Below, one piece after another: positions 1-7,368 of a stretch of DNA of 64,000 bases (the first letter of the stretch is position 1; each line of letters opens with the position of its first letter). The translations under genes were made by a program, and so were the position numbers. The notes beneath the pieces were generated by a model, which saw only the letters and a program-made list of their open reading frames with translations, did not search any database and was not told where the DNA came from. Source of the DNA: Flavimaribacter sediminis. Lineage in GTDB: Bacteria > Pseudomonadota > Alphaproteobacteria > Rhizobiales > Rhizobiaceae. Location of the stretch: NCBI RefSeq assembly GCF_019492055.1, contig NZ_JAICBX010000007.1, forward strand, positions 62,001 through 126,000, written 5' to 3'.

Positions 1-2
1 AT

Positions 3-260
3 TCCGAAGCGCTGATGTTCCCGCCGTCGCGCTGGCGCTCGATACTGAGCGTCACACGTACCCTTGAGCGGGCCGGCCGGCGCTATTGGCCCTTTCTGAG
101 CGGCGTGGTGATCATCGAGGCGCAGAAGCGGTTGTATCAGGGTCTGCCTGTCGCAGAACGCAGCTCGCGGCGCGTTTTCGTTCCGGTGCTTGCGCCGCAG
201 GGCGTGTCGCGGGTTCAGCGGGTCACACCAAAACCGGAAGGCAACGCCCACTCAGTTTGA
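3..260 (+). CDS. SAM-dependent methyltransferase, C-terminal fragment (partial)
   Basis: An open frame enters from the left edge and stops at 258-260, giving about 85 residues. The residues resemble the C-terminal tail of class I (type 11) methyltransferases of rhizobia: an FPPSRWR segment, a WPFLSGVVIIEAQKRLYQG stretch and a basic, low-conservation end. The catalytic Rossmann domain lies outside the window, so substrate and start cannot be judged. Its stop overlaps the 3' end of the convergent protease gene by nine bases, with no room for a separate terminator. The family call rests on resemblance of the tail only. Confidence 0.55.
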   Translation, partial: SEALMFPPSRWRSILSVTRTLERAGRRYWPFLSGVVIIEAQKRLYQGLPVAERSSRRVFVPVLAPQGVSRVQRVTPKPEGNAHSV

Positions 261-1832
261 AGGCGCGTCCACAAGCTTGCGGACCTCGCTTGCCGGGACG
301 CCGAGATTGGATCCGCCGTATTCCGGCAGGATCGCCGAATTGACGGCGACCACTTCGCCATTGATATCGAGAACAGGTCCACCACTGCCGCCCCGCGTCG
401 TTTCCGCGTCGTAGGCGATGATCCCCTCGGAAACTCTGGCGACGATGCCGCGGCTGGCGAGCGGTTCGATATGGCCGCTTTCCGCAAGATGCGCCGCCAC
501 GTCCCAGAAGCCGGTTTCTCCGAGTTTCTTCAGGTCTTCAACGAACCGGCGGCCCGCCTGGACGAGCAGGGCCTTGAGACCAGTCGGATATCCCATCAGG
601 ATTATGGCGTCGCCCGGTATCGCTTCCCGTTCGGACAGGACGAGGCCATTCGTTTCCCGCGACAGTCCGGGGGTTTCCAGCAGAGCGATGTCCGCGGTTT
701 CGCTGACACGGACGACCGCGAGATCTATTGCATCGGAAACGCCGGGCGCATAGGCCAGAAACCGGATCATCACCGGCTCCAGGCCGCTTGCACCGAGTGT
801 CTCGATATTCGCGTCGTTTTGCCATGGAACGCCAACATGTCGATTGGTGACGACGAGGTTGTCGCTCCCGATAAAAAAGCCGGAGCCGGTAAATTGACGT
901 TCGGCGACCGGGCCGTCGCCTTCCAATGACAGCAATGGCAATCCATTCGGGAGAGTAAGCGGCGCGCCATCGGGGCCGATCACCTGCCGCAGCATGCGTC
1001 CATCGGACGTATTGCGAAATCCGTAGGCGCCCTGGATGAACACCACTGCGGAGCGGGCCGCGGCTATGATTTCGGTGCTCGCTGTCGAACGGCGTTCGAT
1101 TTCGGAGACCCGCTCGGAAGTGACGCCGATGCGGCTTTCGAAGTCACTCTGCAGTGTTTCCAGGTCTTCCGGAGTTATGGCCTCCTGACGAGAGCGGGCG
1201 AGCACACGGGAGAAATGTTCGAGTTCCGCCACACCGCTTTCAATCTGTCGCCGCTGCAATTCGTTCATGCGGTATTGCTGGAAGACGAGAAAGCCGAGCG
1301 CAGCGATGCTTATGAGCATTGCCGCCCGGAACAGCACCGTCGTATCGCGCGTCAGCCGGCGCACAGTCTGGCTGCAGGATCGCATGAGCCTTACCGCCAC
1401 AGGTCGCCGACTGTTGCGGAAGTAGGCGGCCGTGTCGCTGAAGATGCTGGCGACGCTGTCATGCATCTTGCGGCTGTTCGCATAGAGGTAATAGCGCGAC
1501 ATCGGTCCGTTCTCGCCGAACTCGATCATGTCGTGGTGTTCTAGCAACTGGGCGCTGGCCGGCTGTCCGTTGATCCACAAAGGACGGCCGTCAATGGCCT
1601 GTATTGAATAATGATTGCTGTCCGATCTCTTGAGGCGCGCAACAGGCTCGGGCGTTCTGCGGTCCTTGTCCGAGGCCATGCAGATGCGGCCGTCGGCGCG
1701 TAGTCCGAGTTCGATTTCCGGTTGCCAAAGCCACGACACCGAACCGCGCGAGGGGCCGGTCAGGTGCTCAAGAGCCGCCACCGCCTGCGTGTCTTCCAGA
1801 TCGATCGTTCCTTTCGACGCCTCGGCTTCCAT
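252..1832 (-). CDS. FHA domain / trypsin-like serine protease, membrane anchored
   Basis: The 526-residue protein has three visible parts. Residues about 35-118 look like a forkhead-associated (phosphothreonine-binding) domain. Residues about 166-187 form one hydrophobic membrane segment, followed by a helical, probably coiled-coil linker (about 190-250). Residues about 255-526 are a trypsin-like (S1C/DegP-like) protease with His332 in TNRHVG, Asp370 in DAIDLAVV and Ser483 in RGGSGGPV, so the triad is intact. I see no PDZ domain. The topology implies a cytoplasmic FHA sensor coupled to a periplasmic protease. The substrate is unknown. The gene stands alone on its strand, divergent from the transporter at 1884. 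Signal transmission across the membrane is inference. Confidence 0.8.
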   Translation of the reverse strand: MEAEASKGTIDLEDTQAVAALEHLTGPSRGSVSWLWQPEIELGLRADGRICMASDKDRRTPEPVARLKRSDSNHYSIQAIDGRPLWINGQPASAQLLEHHDMIEFGENGPMSRYYLYANSRKMHDSVASIFSDTAAYFRNSRRPVAVRLMRSCSQTVRRLTRDTTVLFRAAMLISIAALGFLVFQQYRMNELQRRQIESGVAELEHFSRVLARSRQEAITPEDLETLQSDFESRIGVTSERVSEIERRSTASTEIIAAARSAVVFIQGAYGFRNTSDGRMLRQVIGPDGAPLTLPNGLPLLSLEGDGPVAERQFTGSGFFIGSDNLVVTNRHVGVPWQNDANIETLGASGLEPVMIRFLAYAPGVSDAIDLAVVRVSETADIALLETPGLSRETNGLVLSEREAIPGDAIILMGYPTGLKALLVQAGRRFVEDLKKLGETGFWDVAAHLAESGHIEPLASRGIVARVSEGIIAYDAETTRGGSGGPVLDINGEVVAVNSAILPEYGGSNLGVPASEVRKLVDAPSN

Positions 1833-1883
1833 CGCTTTTCCTGCTAGAGCGGAATGTCATAGATGTAGTGTATCGGGACGATC

Positions 1884-3557
1884 GTGCAAACTGCCGGGAG
1901 ACAGTCGTTGATCGAATACTGGCGCAAGGCTCTGGAAGTGTTCGCCGGCTGGCGCCAGGCCATTGTCGTTGATCTGGTGCGCCAACTCCGCTGGTCGTTC
2001 CTGCCGCCGCTTATGGTCTATCTCGCAGCAGGCGTCTCAGGCCTTACCGGGATCGTCGGCGCATTCTACGTCAAGGAGTATCTGGGCCTTTCTGCAGCCT
2101 TCATCGCCGGGCTCGCCTTCTGGGCGGGGCTGCCCTGGGCGCTGAAGATGCCGCTCGGCCACCTCGTCGACCTGATCTGGCGATGGAAGTCCCTTCTTGT
2201 CTTTTTCGGGGCAGGGCTTATCGCGACCAGCCTGATGATCATGTACGCCATCGTGTCATGGCCCTCGGACATGGCGGCGATCATGCCGCTTGAAGCCTGG
2301 TATGTGGTCAGCCTGTTGCTCGCTCCCTGCGGCTATGTGATCCAGGATTCAGTCGCTGACGCGATGTCGGTCGAGGCCGTGCCAAAGGTCGATGAGGAAG
2401 GGCGCCCGTTCACTGAAGCGGCCCAGAAGGCGATGCACACGACGATGCAGACCCTCGGACGCATTGCGCTGATCAGCGGCCTTGTCGCGGTCGCGGCACT
2501 CAACATCTTCATGTTCTCCGGGATCGAGAACATGGATGAAAGCCAGAAGACAGACATCTACGCCCGTATCTATCTCTATGCGCTGGTCATCCCCGCCATC
2601 TCGATATCCGGCGTGATACTTGCCGAATTCATTCGCCACCGCCGTCGTCGCGCCCTGCTCGCCCAGGGCATGGATGAAGACAGCGTCAGCGATCTCCTTG
2701 ACCGCCCTGACGAGAATGTCGAGCCGAATTACTGGTTTTTCGGCGGCGGCGTCGCCTTTGTGGCGCTTACCTTGACCGTCGGCCTGTCCGATCTTGCCTG
2801 GTCACAGGAGATTGTATTCGCCGGTTCAATGATCATCGTCCTGATACTGATGCGCCAGTTGATTGCAGCGCTCGAGCCCGAACGCGCGCGAATTCTTGTC
2901 GGCACCGCGATTATTATCTTCGTTTTTCGCGCCGTGCCGTTGCCCGGCCCCGGGGCAACCTGGTTTCAGATCGACGTTCTCGGCTTCGATCAGCAGTTCC
3001 TTTCGATCCTCTCCTTGATCGTTTCGCTTCTGACGCTTGCCGGAATGATCGTGCTGCGCCCGCTGATGGCGTCGCGTTCGATCATCTACATCGTCGCGCT
3101 TCTGACGCTGGCTTCGGGCGTTCTTTCATTGCCGAATATCGGATTGTACTACGGCGTGCAGGAATGGACCGCGCGCCTGACCGGAGGCGTCGTCGACGCA
3201 CGCTTCATCGCCATAATGGACACGGCGCTGGAATCACCGCTAGGCCAGGTAGCGATGATTCCGATGCTCGCCTGGATCGCGCGCAATGCGCCGGCGGAAC
3301 TCAAGGCGACTTTTTTCGCGGTGATGGCTTCGTTTACAAATTTGGCGCTGTCGGCAAGCAGCCTCTTTACTCGCCATCTAAACGAAATCTTCGTAGTGAC
3401 ACGCGAGGTCACGGATCGCGAGACAGGCGCGATCGTCACGGCGGCGGACTACAGCCAACTCGGCGTTCTGCTCATTCTGGTGGCGACGATCTCGGTCGTG
3501 GCGCCGCTGCTCACGATAATTGTCGTGCAGATGTCGCCGCTGCGGACAAATGAATAG
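1884..3557 (+). CDS. Polytopic membrane transporter, MFS/BT1-like
   Basis: A 557-residue protein with about twelve hydrophobic segments spread over its length, typical of a major-facilitator fold. The first third (FYVKEYLGLS followed by GLPWALKMPLGHLVDL) recalls the BT1 folate/pteridine transporter branch, where a similar loop follows the first helix. A charged cytoplasmic loop with RHRRRR lies near residues 250-260. The substrate cannot be inferred. The GTG at 1884 has a weak upstream GGGAC. The in-frame TTG at 1908 has a better GGGAG seven bases upstream and may be the true start. The gene is monocistronic and convergent with the small gene at 3561. Confidence 0.6.
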   Translation: MQTAGRQSLIEYWRKALEVFAGWRQAIVVDLVRQLRWSFLPPLMVYLAAGVSGLTGIVGAFYVKEYLGLSAAFIAGLAFWAGLPWALKMPLGHLVDLIWRWKSLLVFFGAGLIATSLMIMYAIVSWPSDMAAIMPLEAWYVVSLLLAPCGYVIQDSVADAMSVEAVPKVDEEGRPFTEAAQKAMHTTMQTLGRIALISGLVAVAALNIFMFSGIENMDESQKTDIYARIYLYALVIPAISISGVILAEFIRHRRRRALLAQGMDEDSVSDLLDRPDENVEPNYWFFGGGVAFVALTLTVGLSDLAWSQEIVFAGSMIIVLILMRQLIAALEPERARILVGTAIIIFVFRAVPLPGPGATWFQIDVLGFDQQFLSILSLIVSLLTLAGMIVLRPLMASRSIIYIVALLTLASGVLSLPNIGLYYGVQEWTARLTGGVVDARFIAIMDTALESPLGQVAMIPMLAWIARNAPAELKATFFAVMASFTNLALSASSLFTRHLNEIFVVTREVTDRETGAIVTAADYSQLGVLLILVATISVVAPLLTIIVVQMSPLRTNE

Positions 3558-3560
3558 CCG

Positions 3561-3773
3561 TCAGGTTGACGGACGTTCAACGCCTTTTGCTTCGAACTCG
3601 GCCTCGAGACGTTTTTCGAGATCTACGAGATCCTGGGGCAGAGGCTGGCCCGTCGCGCGGAGCTGACTCAATTCCATATGGATCTGAAGCAGCAATTCGT
3701 GGGTGTCCTCCGGCTGGTTCTCCATATCGACGAACATCATGTTCAATCGTGTAATCAGGTCTTCAAAAGCCAT
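3561..3773 (-). CDS. Small conserved hypothetical protein next to phaR
   Basis: Seventy residues, acidic and helical (FEDLITRLN... ENQPEDTHELLLQIHMELSQLR), without signal peptide or membrane segment. I recall similar short proteins in alphaproteobacterial genomes, but no function. The ATG at 3773 has a GAGGAG about eleven bases upstream. It lies downstream of phaR on the same strand with a 165-base gap, so it could be read through from phaR or have its own promoter. Two plausible helices and a charged tail suggest a partner-binding protein; this is inference only. Confidence 0.6.
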   Translation of the reverse strand: MAFEDLITRLNMMFVDMENQPEDTHELLLQIHMELSQLRATGQPLPQDLVDLEKRLEAEFEAKGVERPST

Positions 3774-3938
3774 GCCGCAGGCATCTCCTCTTGCGCAGGT
3801 TGACGGCCGCGACGTTTGTCAGCTTTTCAGCCAATGTCAAGACGCGGCCCGTCTGCCGTTAGATGTTGGTCGCGTTCAAGCGCGGCAGCCCGTAGGCGCT
3901 CCTGCTGTCGGAGAATTCCGACCACTAATCGCTTGGTA

Positions 3939-4532
3939 TTAGTCGCCCAGTGAATCCAGCTTTTCCTGGAGAGAGCGCAACTGGTCTTTCAGGTCCTGGA
4001 TATCCTGATTGCCCGATTTGGATTTGGTGCCGCTGGCGGGTGTGTTTCCGGCGGTCTTTGCAAATGGCGAAAACATCTGCATGGCCTGCTGGAACATCTC
4101 TGTGTTGCGGCGCACCTGTTCCTCGACCATCTGCATCGGCGCCTGCATGTTGCGCGTGATCGGCGTTTCGCCGAAAGCCTTGGTGATCTGTTCGCGCATC
4201 TGCTCTTGCTGGGCGCCGAAGGCGCTCATTGAATGCTCCAGATAACTCGGTACCAGCATTTGCATCTGGTCGCCATAATAGGTGATGAGCTGTCGCAGGA
4301 AGGAGACAGGCAAGAGCGTGTTGCCGGTCTTCGATTCCTGCTCGAAGATGATCTGGGTGAGCACAGAATGCGTGATGTCTTCGCCGGACTTGGCGTCGAT
4401 GACCACGAAATCGTCGCCATCCTTCACCATGACCGCCAGATCATCGAGCGTCACATAGGTGCTCGTGCCGGTGTTATAGAGGCGCCGGTTGGCGTATTTC
4501 TTGATAACGGTCTGACCATCTACTTTGGTCAT
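3939..4532 (-). CDS. phaR: Polyhydroxyalkanoate synthesis repressor PhaR
   Basis: The 197-residue protein begins with the PhaR/PHB accumulation regulator DNA-binding domain (IKKYANRRLYNTGTSTYVTL, then an ITHSVLTQIIFEQE segment). The middle (about 65-130) is the PHB-binding region with LPVSFLRQLITYYG, and the C terminus is a glutamine-rich helix, LKDQLRSLQEKLDSLGD. In this family the repressor binds PHB granules and releases promoters of phasin and PHB genes when polymer accumulates. The ATG at 4532 has GGGAGG eight bases upstream. It is divergent from phaA, and the shared 256-base region holds an inverted repeat that could be its operator. Confidence 0.93.
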   Translation of the reverse strand: MTKVDGQTVIKKYANRRLYNTGTSTYVTLDDLAVMVKDGDDFVVIDAKSGEDITHSVLTQIIFEQESKTGNTLLPVSFLRQLITYYGDQMQMLVPSYLEHSMSAFGAQQEQMREQITKAFGETPITRNMQAPMQMVEEQVRRNTEMFQQAMQMFSPFAKTAGNTPASGTKSKSGNQDIQDLKDQLRSLQEKLDSLGD

Positions 4533-4632
4533 TCACACGACCTCCCTGTCGGCGCTTCCCGGATTTCGGGCGTGATACGATATCCGTACAAAAGACAGAT
4601 GAACACGAGCCGAAAAAAAAGTATAGCACGTT

Positions 4633-4650
4633 TTGCACATTTTTGTGCAA
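4633..4650. promoter_or_regulatory. Inverted repeat, candidate PhaR operator
   Basis: A perfect 7-bp inverted repeat, TTGCACA-TTTT-TGTGCAA, lies between the divergent phaR and phaA genes, next to an A-tract (about 4613-4620). TGC/GCA-containing dyads are the type of sequence PhaR proteins bind. The position would allow autoregulation of phaR and control of phaAB. Binding is inferred, not shown. Confidence 0.5.
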
Positions 4651-4788
4651 CGCCGCAAAAGTTTTAGGCATAATTGTTATGAAAACCGCGGGCGGATGAC
4701 CGTCTGCGGCGGGAAGCCGGTTTGACTTCCTGACTGTCCTCGGTCAGTCTCGAACCACACAGTATAACCATCTTTACAGGGAAGAATC

Positions 4789-5970
4789 ATGTCAACACCA
4801 TCAGTCGTTATCGCCAGCGCGGCGCGCACCGCGGTTGGTTCTTTCAATGGCGCGTTCGCCAACGAACCCGCCCACAAATTGGGCGCGACGGCAATCTCCG
4901 GCGCGCTGGAGCGCGCGGGCGTCGAAGCCGCAGAGGTCAATGAAGTGATCATGGGACAGATCCTGTCTGCCGGCGAGGGCCAGAATCCTGCCCGTCAGGC
5001 CGCAATGGCGGCCGGCATTCCGGCCGAAGCGACGGCTTGGGGACTGAACCAGCTCTGCGGATCGGGCCTTCGCGCGGTCGCCGTTGGCATGCAGCAGATC
5101 GTCAGCGGAGACGCGGACATCATCGTTGCGGGTGGACAGGAATCGATGTCCATGGCTCCGCACGCCGCACATTTACGCGCCGGCAAAAAGATGGGCGACC
5201 TGCAAATGATCGATACGATGATCAAGGATGGCCTGACCGACGCCTTCTACGGCTACCACATGGGCAATACGGCAGAGAACATCGCCTCTCGCTGGCAATT
5301 GACCCGGGACGAGCAGGACGCATTCGCCGTTGCGTCCCAGAACAAGGCGGAAGCCGCGCAGACGGCCGGCCGTTTCGACGATGAGATCGTTCCCTATACC
5401 GTCAGCACTCGCAAGGGCGACATCGTTGTCGACAAGGACGAATACATCCGCTACGGCGCGTCGATCGACCAGATGGCGAAGCTGCGCCCGGCCTTCGCCA
5501 AGGACGGCACGGTGACCGCCGCCAACGCTTCCGGAATCAACGACGGGGCGGGCGCAGCCGTCCTGATGAGCGAGGCGGAGGCGCAAAAGCGCGGGATCAC
5601 GCCGATGGCGCGCATCGTTTCCTGGGCGACCGCAGGCGTCGATCCGCAAATCATGGGCACCGGTCCAATTCCCGCATCGCGCAAGGCGCTGGAGAAGGCT
5701 GGCTGGTCGATCGGCGATGTCGAGCTTGTTGAAGCCAACGAAGCGTTTGCTGCGCAGGCCTGCGCCGTCAACAAGGACCTTGGATGGGATCCGGAGATCG
5801 TCAATGTGAATGGCGGCGCGATCGCAATCGGTCATCCGATCGGAGCGTCCGGCGCTCGAATTCTCAACACGCTGTTGTTTGAAATGCAGAGGCGCGATGT
5901 CAAGAAGGGACTTGCCACCTTGTGCATCGGCGGCGGCATGGGCGTCGCAATGTGCGTTGAACGGTTCTGA
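4789..5970 (+). CDS. phaA: Acetyl-CoA C-acetyltransferase (beta-ketothiolase) PhaA
   Basis: The 393-residue length is exactly that usual for biosynthetic thiolases. The enzyme condenses two acetyl-CoA to acetoacetyl-CoA, the first step of PHB synthesis. Visible signatures are the nucleophile cysteine in [11 protein letters not shown] (about residue 88), the NEAFAAQA segment, [10 protein letters not shown] with the catalytic histidine, and the second cysteine in [10 protein letters not shown] near the C terminus. An AGGGAA element sits about eight bases before the ATG. phaB follows after 68 bases in the same direction, making a phaAB operon; the PHA synthase gene is not in this window. Confidence 0.95.
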   Translation: MSTPSVVIASAARTAVGSFNGAFANEPAHKLGATAISGALERAGVEAAEVNEVIMGQILSAGEGQNPARQAAMAAGIPAEATAWGLNQLCGSGLRAVAVGMQQIVSGDADIIVAGGQESMSMAPHAAHLRAGKKMGDLQMIDTMIKDGLTDAFYGYHMGNTAENIASRWQLTRDEQDAFAVASQNKAEAAQTAGRFDDEIVPYTVSTRKGDIVVDKDEYIRYGASIDQMAKLRPAFAKDGTVTAANASGINDGAGAAVLMSEAEAQKRGITPMARIVSWATAGVDPQIMGTGPIPASRKALEKAGWSIGDVELVEANEAFAAQACAVNKDLGWDPEIVNVNGGAIAIGHPIGASGARILNTLLFEMQRRDVKKGLATLCIGGGMGVAMCVERF

Positions 5971-6038
5971 TAGTCAGTGCGGCGGAGCGGCCTGGCCGCC
6001 GTTCCGCCTCATCAATAAAATTGCAGGGAGAAAAAGCC

Positions 6039-6764
6039 ATGAGCAGGGTTGCAGTTGTTACGGGTGGATCACGCGGAATCGGCGCCGCCATATCGGTCTG
6101 CCTGAAAGATGCAGGCTACAAGGTCGCCGCCAATTACGCCGGCAATGACGAGAAGGCCAAGGCGTTCAACGAGGAAACCGGGATACCGGTCTACAAATGG
6201 GACGTGTCGAAGTATGAAGCCTGTGTCGAAGGGCTTGCCAAGATCGAAGCTGATCTCGGACCCGTGGACGTGCTGGTCAATAATGCCGGCATTACCCGCG
6301 ACGCCATGTTCCACAAAATGACTCCGGAAAACTGGAACGATGTCATCAACACCAACCTGACCGGTCTATTCAATATGACCCATCCGGTCTGGCCCGGCAT
6401 GCGCGACCGCGGATTCGGGCGCATCATCAATATTTCTTCCATCAATGGTCAGAAAGGCCAAATGGGGCAGGCCAACTATGCGGCTGCGAAGGCCGGCGAC
6501 ATTGGTTTCACCAAGACGCTTGCCCAGGAGGGCGCGGCGAAGGGCATTACCGTAAACGCAATTTGTCCCGGCTATATCGGCACGGAGATGGTGCGCGCTG
6601 TTCCCGAGAAGGTGCTCAATGAACGCATCCTGCCGCTAATTCCGGTTGGCCGGTTGGGAGAGCCGGAGGAAATCGGGCGCTGTGTGGTCTTCCTCGCGTC
6701 CGACGACGCCGGCTTCGTGACAGGTTCAACGCTGTCCGCCAATGGCGGTCAATACATGACCTGA
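6039..6764 (+). CDS. phaB: Acetoacetyl-CoA reductase PhaB
   Basis: A 241-residue short-chain dehydrogenase that reduces acetoacetyl-CoA to (R)-3-hydroxybutyryl-CoA with NADPH. It shows the TGGSRGIG cofactor motif, NNAG at about residue 85, the catalytic Ser/Tyr/Lys set (NISSINGQKGQMGQANYAAAK) and the PhaB C-terminal pattern SANGGQYMT. I place the start at the ATG at 6039 because an AGGGAGA lies about eight bases upstream and because this gives the standard family length; an upstream in-frame TTG would add six unneeded residues. It is the second gene of the phaAB operon and is followed by a hairpin. Confidence 0.95.
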   Translation: MSRVAVVTGGSRGIGAAISVCLKDAGYKVAANYAGNDEKAKAFNEETGIPVYKWDVSKYEACVEGLAKIEADLGPVDVLVNNAGITRDAMFHKMTPENWNDVINTNLTGLFNMTHPVWPGMRDRGFGRIINISSINGQKGQMGQANYAAAKAGDIGFTKTLAQEGAAKGITVNAICPGYIGTEMVRAVPEKVLNERILPLIPVGRLGEPEEIGRCVVFLASDDAGFVTGSTLSANGGQYMT

Positions 6765-6773
6765 TTTTGACCT

Positions 6774-6806
6774 TCGGGGCCAGCCGGGAAACCGGTCCGG
6801 CCCCGA
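6774..6806 (+). terminator. Hairpin after phaB
   Basis: TCGGGGCC pairs with GGCCCCGA at the outer ends, with further partial pairing (GCCGG/CCGGT) inside. It begins ten bases after the phaB stop. The downstream T-run is poor, so termination is likely but may be weak. Confidence 0.45.
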
Positions 6807-6974
6807 TTATGCAGGCGAAGGCGACGCGCGCCGTTCAATCTTTGGGCGCAATTGGTTAACGCCGGCAGTCAATCCTGACCGAATAAAGTCTCTAAACCTG
6901 CGTCCCTGTTGTGGTTGACTCTGAAAGAATATCCATATCTTGTGTGAACAATTCAGGAACATCGTCAGGTAAGC

Positions 6975-6994
6975 GATTCGTCGCCGATTCGTTC
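6975..6994. repeat. 20-bp direct repeat, copy 1 (double GANTC)
   Basis: GATTCGTCGCCGATTCGTTC, identical to the copy at 7258-7277. It carries two GATTC (GANTC, CcrM methylation) sites eleven bases apart, about one helical turn. Confidence 0.85.
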
Positions 6995-7257
6995 CGCTTT
7001 TGATCGAAATCTTAACGGAAATCGCTATATGGAGACGAGTAGCGTTAACTTTCTGTCAGGAATTTCCCGGAATTTACAAATGTTTAACCATGAACCGCGA
7101 AGGCGAACCGCCGTGTTTTCATCAAAGGTTAACGGGCAGTGAGATTCCTGTCCAAATTGCCTTAGGCGTGTCTTGAGGGGAATCACCATCTTGTGTCGCT
7201 CGACCAATACAGGAGCATATATGGCCGTGAACAAAACCGGAATCGGTCTGAGTCAGT

Positions 7258-7277
7258 GATTCGTCGCCGATTCGTTC
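7258..7277. repeat. 20-bp direct repeat, copy 2 (double GANTC)
   Basis: Exact second copy of the 6975-6994 element, about 90 bases upstream of the helicase start. It overlaps the stop codon of the 12-codon leader-like frame. Confidence 0.85.
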
Positions 7278-7368
7278 TCACCATGTTCCGAAAGTTAATA
7301 TCGCGCCGTGGCGAAACGGCGCCGGTTTTCAGCGTATTACCTGATTGACGCCACGTTCTGTCTTCAAG

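Larger units (their letters stand above)
6765..7368. other. Long intergenic region with duplicated GANTC-rich block
   Basis: About 600 bases between phaB and the helicase hold no convincing gene. They contain a 20-base direct repeat 283 bases apart, each copy preceded by ATCTTGTGT and a CAGGA(A/G)CAT element, so the two blocks look like an old duplication. TTAACCAT at 7083-7090 and a GTTAAC at about 7045 resemble CtrA half-sites. A 12-codon frame (7221-7259) has a strong AGGAG five bases before its ATG. The region reads as a complex, possibly cell-cycle-regulated promoter for the helicase operon; that is inference. Confidence 0.5.

Noticed and set aside
7025-7234. 69-codon minus-strand frame upstream of the helicase
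   Set aside because: Lies across promoter-like DNA with repeats; no ribosome site or family resemblance.
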